From Aneurinibacillus tyrosinisolvens (lineage in GTDB: Bacteria; Bacillota; Bacilli; Aneurinibacillales; Aneurinibacillaceae), in NCBI RefSeq assembly GCF_001015055.1, contig NZ_BBWZ01000015.1:1-64000 (forward strand): a stretch of DNA of 64,000 nucleotides. Direction: 5' to 3'. How positions within the stretch are numbered: position 1 is the stretch's first letter; every line of letters begins with the position of its first letter. Below, in pieces: positions 57,968 through 64,000 of this stretch. Both the position numbers and the translations under genes were made by a program. Below the pieces are notes generated by a model. The model searched no databases. It saw nothing but the letters and a program-made list of their open reading frames with translations, and had not been told where the DNA came from.

Positions 57968-60010
57968 ATGAACACTTCTAAGAAAAGTTTAAAAAACATT
58001 GTAAATTTTAATTTTGGTACTAAAATAGCTGTCATAACGATTGTTATTATTATCGCAACCGTTATCAGTTTATCCGCTTTTACTTATAATGCCCAACAGA
58101 ATGTTATTAATAACCAAATGAAATTGGAAGTGCGTAGCAACACCACTAAATTAGTATCTGATTTTAATTCCTATTATCAAACCGTCAACATATTAAAGGA
58201 AAGTTTGCAAAACGATAATCTGAAATTGGCTAATTCTGTTAGAGAGGTACTTAAGGGTCGTACTAGTTATACCACTGTAGAACTTTCTGTTTTGGCAAAT
58301 AGAATTGGTGTTTCGGAAGTTAACGTGATGAATGACAAAGGAATCATGGAGTTTAGCAGTAATCCCGCCCTCATTGGTTATAAGTATGATTCATCCGAAC
58401 AATCTAAACCCTTTATGGAAGCCATAACAAATAAAGATTTTGAACTTGCACAAGAACCCTCTATTCGTGGTGCAGATAAAAAAATGTTCATGTATATCGG
58501 AGTTGCCCGCCAAGATAAGCCGGGAATGTTTCAACTCGGGATGGAACCTGTAGAGTACCAAAAAGTGGTTGATTCCGTTAACCTACAAGATGCAATAAAA
58601 AAATATTCGTTTGCAAAGACAGGATTTACTTTTGTCGCTAATTCCAAAGGAGATATCATCGCTCACCCACAAAAGGAGTACATTGGGAAGAACCTTAATG
58701 CCCTTCCTTTTAGAAATTTAATTACGGCGGATAACCAGGGAGATTTTCAATACCAAGAAGGCGGGATAACAAAATATTTGGCATTTAATCGTACTTCTGA
58801 CGGAAACATTATTATGGCTACTGTTGAAACCAAAGATTACTTAGATTCTCTGAATAATTTAATGTTTAATCTTATTCTGACTGGAGGTATTATCCTTCTT
58901 GCTTCAACACTGTTCATGTTACTTTATGCTAAAAGAAACATTTCAAAGCCGATAACAGAAATTCAAAATGCCATGAGTGAAATTGCATTGGGGAATTTAA
59001 GACAAGAATTTGCTTCAAAACGAAAAGACGAAATTGGGCAGATGTTCAATCATTTAAATGAAATGTCCAGCAGTCTTCGTGAATTAGTCGGTAAGATATC
59101 GGGAAATTCAGATCAAGTAGCAGCTTCTGCAGAGGAGTTATCAGCGAGTGCGGAACAAACAGGAAAAGCCACAGAACAAATCGCTCATACAGTTCAAGAA
59201 GTCGCTTCGGGTACAGACAAACAGATGCAAAGTGTAGAAGAAAGTTCAAGAACCATTAGTGAATTAGCCGTTGGTGTACAAAAAATTGCAGATAACGCCC
59301 AATATGTTACTACTTCTGCAACAGAGACTTCAGAAAGAGCGGAAGAAGGGGCTAAAAACATTCAATTGGCGATTGAACAAATGAATGCTATTAACAGTAC
59401 TTTTGGTGAGCTTTCCGGGACAGTTAAATCCCTGGGAGAGCGTTCAGATGAAATTAGCCAGATTGTACAAGTAATTACGGATATTTCTTCTCAAACGAAT
59501 CTACTTGCTTTAAATGCGGCTATTGAAGCCGCCAGAGCAGGAGAACATGGAAAGGGGTTTGCAGTTGTAGCGGATGAAGTCCGTAAATTAGCCGAACAGT
59601 CGTCAAGTTCAGCGCAGCAAATCGCACAGCTGATTACCGCGATCCAAGAAGAAACAAATAAGACGGTTCAATCGATGGAGCATGCTACGAAAGAAGTAGA
59701 ACAGGGGATTGATGTTGTCAATTTCTCTGGAGAATCTTTTAAACAAATTCAGCGTTCTGTTAACGAAGTGGCGAGCCAAATTGAGCAGGTTTCTTCTGCA
59801 GCTCAACAAATTTCTGCTGCTACAGAGGAGGTTGTTCACTCGATTGAACTTATTTCAGAAGTGGCAGAGGTGGCCGCAGCTGGAACACAAAATGTTTCAG
59901 CTGCTACCGAAGAACAACTGGCTTCAATGGAAGAAATCTCTGCTTCTGCCTCTTCTTTAACCAATATGGCCGAAGAGTTACAGGAGACCATTGGTAAATT
60001 TAAAGTATAA
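57968..60010 (+). CDS. Methyl-accepting chemotaxis protein (dCache-HAMP-MCP)
   Basis: 680 residues. TM1 (about 18-40), extracytoplasmic dCache-type sensor (45-300: [35 protein letters not shown]), TM2 (about 300-322), HAMP ([18 protein letters not shown]), and a signalling domain with the hairpin tip [39 protein letters not shown]. It binds small ligands outside and controls CheA. AT-rich compared with neighbours. Its leader carries the c-di-GMP riboswitch, so motility and c-di-GMP are linked. AAAGGGG precedes ATG. Confidence 0.95.
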   Translation: MNTSKKSLKNIVNFNFGTKIAVITIVIIIATVISLSAFTYNAQQNVINNQMKLEVRSNTTKLVSDFNSYYQTVNILKESLQNDNLKLANSVREVLKGRTSYTTVELSVLANRIGVSEVNVMNDKGIMEFSSNPALIGYKYDSSEQSKPFMEAITNKDFELAQEPSIRGADKKMFMYIGVARQDKPGMFQLGMEPVEYQKVVDSVNLQDAIKKYSFAKTGFTFVANSKGDIIAHPQKEYIGKNLNALPFRNLITADNQGDFQYQEGGITKYLAFNRTSDGNIIMATVETKDYLDSLNNLMFNLILTGGIILLASTLFMLLYAKRNISKPITEIQNAMSEIALGNLRQEFASKRKDEIGQMFNHLNEMSSSLRELVGKISGNSDQVAASAEELSASAEQTGKATEQIAHTVQEVASGTDKQMQSVEESSRTISELAVGVQKIADNAQYVTTSATETSERAEEGAKNIQLAIEQMNAINSTFGELSGTVKSLGERSDEISQIVQVITDISSQTNLLALNAAIEAARAGEHGKGFAVVADEVRKLAEQSSSSAQQIAQLITAIQEETNKTVQSMEHATKEVEQGIDVVNFSGESFKQIQRSVNEVASQIEQVSSAAQQISAATEEVVHSIELISEVAEVAAAGTQNVSAATEEQLASMEEISASASSLTNMAEELQETIGKFKV

Positions 60011-60097
60011 CTTTTTTATACTTTAAACAGTAGCTGAAATTGGTATGATTTTTTAACGCTGTAATAATACAAAACCCGGTCTTGGAATAGTAGGCAC

Positions 60098-60154
60098 TCC
60101 AATCAACTCCTTCATTGTGATTAATTTAGTAAATGCGTAGAAGAGTTGATTGGA
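60098..60154. repeat. 12-bp perfect inverted repeat
   Basis: TCCAATCAACTC (60098-60109) and GAGTTGATTGGA (60143-60154) face each other over 33 bases. No T run follows. The surrounding 313-base gap has no gene; it might be a remnant of a small mobile element or an RNA hairpin. Confidence 0.6.
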
Positions 60155-60235
60155 AACGTACAACAGTTTAAACAATGCAAATATTCGCAAATGCCTGGGT
60201 AAAAGAGAAGATTTATTTATATTGAACATAAATTA

Positions 60236-60263
60236 GCCCCTGCTGTATCTAAACAGCAAGGGC
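60236..60263. terminator. Possible weak terminator
   Basis: GCCCCTGCTGT pairs with ACAGCAAGGGC (one G-U) around ATCTAA. Only short T runs on either side, so efficiency is doubtful. It lies between the chemotaxis gene and the converging 58-residue gene. Confidence 0.5.
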
Positions 60264-60323
60264 TTGTTCCATTTATGCAACTGCATAGTAGTAAACATAT
60301 TGTAACAGTTAACATGTTTCGGA

Positions 60324-60500
60324 TTAAGATGAGCGCTCTATTTCTTGTATTCTCTCATTAATTAGTTGCACTTTGTAATATAATTCTAAGCGTTCTGTCC
60401 AGTGAATAGGTTGAATGATCTTAGATTTAATTTCCTCTTTTAATGATACCAATACCTCAATCTTATCTATGGTGCTCAATTCTTTGATGAACGATTCCAA
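60324..60500 (-). CDS. Small hypothetical protein (58 aa)
   Basis: 58 residues, strongly helical and charged (ESFIKELSTIDKIEVLVSLKEE...LINERIQEIERS). TTG 60500 is chosen because AAGGGGAA precedes it by eight bases; the ATG at 60530 lacks a site. I do not recognise the family. The gene lies in an AT-rich stretch. Confidence 0.5.
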   Translation of the reverse strand: MESFIKELSTIDKIEVLVSLKEEIKSKIIQPIHWTERLELYYKVQLINERIQEIERSS

Positions 60501-60592
60501 TGGCTTATTTCCCCTTACTACAAGCAACATTTGGTAACTATTCTATCAGTGAACACCCCTTCTATTCAACTGGAAATATCATACATAACCTT

Positions 60593-60710
60593 CGCTTATA
60601 TATCTTTGCTTATATATGATGAAAGAAAGTGTGTAAGGTAATATAACATAAAAAATCCATTTTTTATAATTCAAAGTAAAATAATAGCTAATGTTACATG
60701 TCCTTACACA
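60593..60710 (+). promoter_or_regulatory. Leader of the nitrite/sulfite reductase gene with long inverted repeat
   Basis: TGTGTAAGG (60630-60638) and CCTTACACA (60702-60710) are perfect inverted copies; inside them TAACAT (60644-60649) and ATGTTA (60691-60696) also match, allowing a hairpin of about 80 bases that ends just before the ribosome site. Further up, GCTTATATAT occurs twice (60593-60615). Probably regulatory. Confidence 0.6.
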
Positions 60711-60722
60711 GGGGTGATGATA

Positions 60723-62249
60723 ATGAACAAAATTGAGCGAATGAAACAAGAAAAAGAAGGGTTATCTATCCTGCCTGATATTTATATGTATGCCAAAGGA
60801 GCCATTGAGAATGTACCTGAAGAAGATATAGCACGCATGAGGTGGTACGGGTTGTTTTATCGTAAAAGGGAAGGCGGCTTTATGCTGCGTGTACGTGTTC
60901 CTTCCGGGAAACTGGCCTGCCACCAGGCGGAAAAACTGGCAGACATAGCCGAACGCTATGGGGATGGAATTGTAACGATTACAACGCGTATGGGGGCCCA
61001 AATCCGCAAGCTTGCCCTTCATGATTTACCTGAGGTACTCGAGGCCTTACGCGATAGCGGCTTAGATTCCAGGCAAACCGGGTTGGACAACGTGAGGAAT
61101 TTAATGAATTGTCCGGTCGCAGGAATTCAAGAGCACGAAGCTTTTGATGCAAGTGAAATTCTAAATGAACTATCAAAACGTATTGTCGGTAACCCTATCT
61201 ATGCGAATTTACCCCGAAAATTCAATATATCTGTGACAGGTTGTTATGAAGATTGCGGGCATTCACGTTTGAACGATATTGGTTTGATACCCCAGGTTAT
61301 TCCTTTAAAAGAAGGGGTTAAGGAAGGATTTCGAATCCGGCTGGGCGGTGCGATTGGAAAGCTGTATGCCAGCGTAGCTAAAGACCTCGGTGTATGGGTG
61401 CCGAAAGAAAAAGCTGTAGAATGCGTCATGGTTATCCTTGACCTGTTTCGAGAACATGGAACCCGTGAAAATCGGAATAAAGCCCGCATGCTTCATCTCA
61501 TTGAGCATTGGGGAACAGAACGGCTGCTGGGCGAGATAAATACCAGGCTCGATCAGCCGTTAACTTCAGTTGTTTATGAGGTTAAGGAAATAAAGCATCA
61601 TGATCATATCGGAATCCACCCGCAAAAGCAAAAAGGATATTTTTATGCAGGGTTATGTGTGCCGAATGGAAAAATGACATCGAACCAATGCCGGGAGCTA
61701 GCACGGCTAGCCAATAAATATGGGCGAGACGAAATTCGGTTTACAGCCCAACAGAATGCTGTTATTCCGCATATTCCTGAAATTAACCTCAGGAAATTCC
61801 AACTGGAACCATTATTAAGTGATTTGCCATATAACCCTACTCCGCTTCACCGGGGATTGGTCACATGCACAGGTAAGGAGGGCTGTGATTTAGCTATCGT
61901 TGACACTAAAACACCGGCTATTAAATTACTGGATGAACTGGAAGAGCGTCTTGTTATACGACGTGAAGAATTGCGTATTCACTGGTCGGGCTGTCCAAAT
62001 TCCTGTGCGGTTATTCAAACAGGCGATATTGGTCTCCGCGGAACAAAGACGAGAGTGGATGGAGAATTGGTTGATGCTGTCGATATTTTCTATGGCGGAC
62101 ACATCGGTCATGATGCACGAATCGGAACGTTGCTTAAGGAAAAAGTACCTGTTCGTGAACTCGCCGATACATTGGCCGATTTGCTGACAGATGAACGGTA
62201 TTTTACCGGCATCTATGCAAAAAAGCAAAAGGAGATAAACTATGTATAA
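60723..62249 (+). CDS. Ferredoxin-type nitrite/sulfite reductase
   Basis: 508 residues. Two nitrite/sulfite reductase ferredoxin-like halves and siroheme domains: MRWYGLFYRKREGGFMLRVRVPSG, TTRMGAQIRK, LMNCPVAGI, FNISVTGCYEDCGHSRLNDIG, then the [4Fe-4S]/siroheme cysteines CTGKEGC and SGCPNSC. It reduces nitrite to ammonium (NirA-type) or sulfite to sulfide; I cannot decide between them. ATG 60723 is eight bases from GGGG of GGGGTGAT. No nitrate transporter or siroheme gene is in view. Confidence 0.88.
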   Translation: MNKIERMKQEKEGLSILPDIYMYAKGAIENVPEEDIARMRWYGLFYRKREGGFMLRVRVPSGKLACHQAEKLADIAERYGDGIVTITTRMGAQIRKLALHDLPEVLEALRDSGLDSRQTGLDNVRNLMNCPVAGIQEHEAFDASEILNELSKRIVGNPIYANLPRKFNISVTGCYEDCGHSRLNDIGLIPQVIPLKEGVKEGFRIRLGGAIGKLYASVAKDLGVWVPKEKAVECVMVILDLFREHGTRENRNKARMLHLIEHWGTERLLGEINTRLDQPLTSVVYEVKEIKHHDHIGIHPQKQKGYFYAGLCVPNGKMTSNQCRELARLANKYGRDEIRFTAQQNAVIPHIPEINLRKFQLEPLLSDLPYNPTPLHRGLVTCTGKEGCDLAIVDTKTPAIKLLDELEERLVIRREELRIHWSGCPNSCAVIQTGDIGLRGTKTRVDGELVDAVDIFYGGHIGHDARIGTLLKEKVPVRELADTLADLLTDERYFTGIYAKKQKEINYV

Positions 62250-62300
62250 TGAAAAAGGCTGGTTTTCCTTATGGCTGAGGAATGACCAGCCTTTTTCATT
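62248..62300. terminator. Bidirectional terminator
   Basis: AATGAAAAAGGCTGGT and ACCAGCCTTTTTCATT form a perfect 16-bp stem between the reductase and the converging proline dehydrogenase. Confidence 0.9.
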
Positions 62301-62306
62301 CTAAGG

Positions 62307-63266
62307 TCAATAAGATGTTTTATTTGTACGATTCGGCTCAACAATATCGGCAATTGCAGCATAGATGTTTTCCGGATATTCAGCAAGTCTGTGGCACAAA
62401 TACAAATACCACTCCGTCCCGTATGTTAAATATACCCTTGCCTGATAACCATCTGCCTTCAGTCTCTGCATTAAATCGGAGCGTATTCCATACAGCATTT
62501 CACACTCCGTATTGGCTTGTTTAAGATAGCCGCGCCGTCTTACTTCTTCGATAATAACTTCGTCATGCGTTGCAATCGATACAGGGTGATTTTTTGTTGC
62601 TAATAAATCAACAAGCTGTAAATAACGTTCATTCAATTCTTCGGATCGAGGAAGCATAATTTCAGGAGATTCCTGGTAGGCTCCTTTTACAATTCGTATC
62701 TTCCCGGGATAATCAAGTAATTCAAGTATATCGTTCATAGCGCGGTGTAAATGAGCTTGTATGGTAATCCCAACATTAGAATACGTTTCCGCTGCTCGTT
62801 TATAAATTTCAATAATCGCCTCGGTCTTTTCGGATTCTTCCATACTAATCATGAGAGAAAGGCCGTTTTTTGTGGCTGCTTCAGCCAGTTCATTTACATT
62901 GCTGAAAGCAAGCTCTCGGTCCACAGACAAACCGATGTGAGATAAGTCGAAAGAGATTGTAGGTGAAATTAAATGCCGGCCAGCCTCACTGATTAAAGTA
63001 AGGAATTCATCTTTCGCTTGGAAGCAGTCCTCTGCAGTTCGAGTATTTTCTCCTATGTATTCAAGGGAAATGGCGTATCCTTTATTCAATAATTCTAGCC
63101 CCTTCGAAATGCCATGTTCCCTTGTATCCCCCGCTACAAAACGTTGTGCCGCGCGGAATAACAGAGGATATAGATCTTCGGATTGTTGAATATAACGTTT
63201 GATCCGCTGGTCCCTTGCGATTGATTTTAATGCATGAATAACCTGGATTTGGTCATTGGAAAACAT
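62307..63266 (-). CDS. Proline dehydrogenase
   Basis: 319 residues, a TIM-barrel flavoenzyme: SISHIGLS-like FDLSHIGLSVD, ISMEESEKTEAIIEIYKR, GITIQAHLHRAMNDI, IRIVKGAYQE, ATHDEVIIEE, and the C-terminal VYLTYGTEWYLYLCHRLAE, matching short single-domain ProDH such as PutB and FadM of B. subtilis. It oxidises proline to pyrroline-5-carboxylate and reduces quinone. The second enzyme of the pathway is not in this window. Divergent from the MocR-type gene. Confidence 0.93.
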   Translation of the reverse strand: MFSNDQIQVIHALKSIARDQRIKRYIQQSEDLYPLLFRAAQRFVAGDTREHGISKGLELLNKGYAISLEYIGENTRTAEDCFQAKDEFLTLISEAGRHLISPTISFDLSHIGLSVDRELAFSNVNELAEAATKNGLSLMISMEESEKTEAIIEIYKRAAETYSNVGITIQAHLHRAMNDILELLDYPGKIRIVKGAYQESPEIMLPRSEELNERYLQLVDLLATKNHPVSIATHDEVIIEEVRRRGYLKQANTECEMLYGIRSDLMQRLKADGYQARVYLTYGTEWYLYLCHRLAEYPENIYAAIADIVEPNRTNKTSY

Positions 63267-63336
63267 AGTGTAACTCCCTTCAGGATTTGTGTGAATTTTT
63301 GTATCTTAAAAATATCATGGTAAACTGGTTTATATG

Positions 63337-63368
63337 AGTACCACTTTTGGTGAACTTTTTTAGTACCA
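63337..63368. promoter_or_regulatory. AGTACCA direct repeats between the proline dehydrogenase and MocR genes
   Basis: AGTACCA occurs at 63337-63343 and 63362-63368, 25 bases apart; an imperfect inverse (TGGTAAACT) lies about 20 bases before the first. MocR-type regulators often use direct repeats near their own gene, so this is a candidate operator. Confidence 0.5.
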
Positions 63369-63390
63369 ATTTAGTTGAAAGGAGAATCGC

Positions 63391-64000
63391 ATGTTTTGGA
63401 TACCAATCGATCGGTCGTTACATCTTTCTCTAATTAGACAGGTTTATGAACAAATACGTATGCGGGTCTTGCGTGGGGAAATTCAGGCTGGAGAACGCCT
63501 CCCGTCCAGTCGTGAATTGGCGTCCAGCCTGGAAGTATCACGCAATGTAGTCATAGAAGCATATGAGCAATTGCTGGCGGAAGGCTACATCGTGGGACAG
63601 CAAGGATCGGGTACGTATGTTGCGGAGGGAGCTTATTTAGATCAAGAGCAGGAAGAGGAATTTTCTTCTTTTTTTAAAAGGAGTCATTTGGTTGAGGAGA
63701 AAACCGGTGAGATCATTGACTTTCGTTCCGGCATCCCCGCCTTAGATATGTTTCCAAGAAAAATATGGGGACAGATAGCAAAGGAGGTGTGCATTGAAGT
63801 ACCACACGCTATATTCGGTTATGGCCATCCTGAAGGGCGCGCGGAGCTAAGACACGTCCTCTCGCGATACCTGAAGAGGACGAGAGGGGTTCACTGCCAT
63901 CCTGATCAGATCGTCATCACATCCGGTGCAACCCAGGCTTTGTCCCTTGTGGCCCATCTGCTGCTTTCATCAGAGGATGAAGTCATTATAGAGGATCCTA
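63391..64000 (+). CDS. MocR-family (GntR-HTH / aminotransferase-like) regulator, partial at window end
   Basis: The first 203 residues are present and open to the window end. Winged helix of GntR type (LIRQVYEQIRMRVLRGEI, LPSSRELASSLEVSRNVVIEAYEQL, GQQGSGTYVAEG), then the start of a fold I aminotransferase domain (IDFRSGIPALDMFPRKIWG, GYGHPEGRAELRHVLSRYL, ITSGATQALSLVAHLLL). MocR proteins such as GabR and PdxR bind PLP. AAAGGAG precedes ATG. It may control the divergent proline dehydrogenase gene or PLP-related genes. Confidence 0.9.
   Translation, partial: MFWIPIDRSLHLSLIRQVYEQIRMRVLRGEIQAGERLPSSRELASSLEVSRNVVIEAYEQLLAEGYIVGQQGSGTYVAEGAYLDQEQEEEFSSFFKRSHLVEEKTGEIIDFRSGIPALDMFPRKIWGQIAKEVCIEVPHAIFGYGHPEGRAELRHVLSRYLKRTRGVHCHPDQIVITSGATQALSLVAHLLLSSEDEVIIEDP

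Overview
The window comes from a spore-forming Firmicute of the order Bacillales. Evidence for this: cotJABC spore-coat genes, a YhcN/YlaJ-type lipoprotein, RecU, the bacillithiol-system protein YtxJ, T-box control of a tRNA synthetase, an AroA with fused chorismate mutase, and the order ytxJ / aroA / ccpA / acuCBA <> acsA / PBP1A / tyrS / rpsD / GGDEF / TetR / EzrA-like, which resembles the same stretch of the Bacillus subtilis chromosome. fixABCX, an S-layer-type (SLH) protein and a TyrZ-like synthetase point to a Paenibacillaceae relative such as Aneurinibacillus or Brevibacillus; this last step is inference.

Layout. 1-1.5 kb: twelve tRNA genes in one transcript, with repeated spacer elements, ended by a terminator. 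1.5-5.1 kb: a GNAT acetyltransferase, a KGG-repeat stress protein behind a SigB-like promoter, and an oxidoreductase/DUF309 group. 5.1-7.8 kb: a ComX-like pheromone precursor and a ComP-like sensor kinase, with a ComA-box-like site in front but no comQ or comA next to them. 7.8-17.4 kb: recU, a MetX-like gene, a nitroreductase, cotJABC, a sporulation lipoprotein, prfC, an HtrA-like protease, two zinc-finger proteins, a 35-residue membrane peptide, an isocitrate/isopropylmalate dehydrogenase-like enzyme and ytxJ. 17.4-31.5 kb: a long FtsA-like protein, aroA, a 2-hydroxyacid dehydrogenase, an SLH protein, ccpA (apparently frameshifted near its end), mtnN, acuCBA and the divergent acsA. 31.5-37.6 kb: PBP1A, T-box-tyrS, rpsD with its leader, and a DMT transporter. 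37.6-53.5 kb: a histidine phosphatase, a GAF-GGDEF protein, a metallo-hydrolase behind a FadR-like operator, a TVP38 membrane protein, a TetR regulator (RefZ position), an EzrA-like protein with an extra outside domain, actP with its DUF485 partner, a frameshifted CBS/DUF294 gene, a flavoprotein, a DUF169 protein and cfa. 53.7-57.5 kb: fixABCX. 57.5-64 kb: a c-di-GMP-I-like riboswitch before a chemotaxis receptor, a nitrite/sulfite reductase, a proline dehydrogenase and the start of a MocR-type regulator.

The parts connect. acsA, acuABC, actP and ccpA form an acetate/carbon-catabolite module, and acsA, actP and ccpA each have a cre-like site. The GGDEF protein (c-di-GMP synthesis) and the riboswitch-controlled receptor form a second signalling link. 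comX-comP is a quorum-sensing module placed in otherwise conserved chromosome. Two conserved genes (ccpA, DUF294) each need a one-base shift to restore the full family protein, so sequencing error must be considered. I saw no CRISPR array, insertion sequence or prophage.
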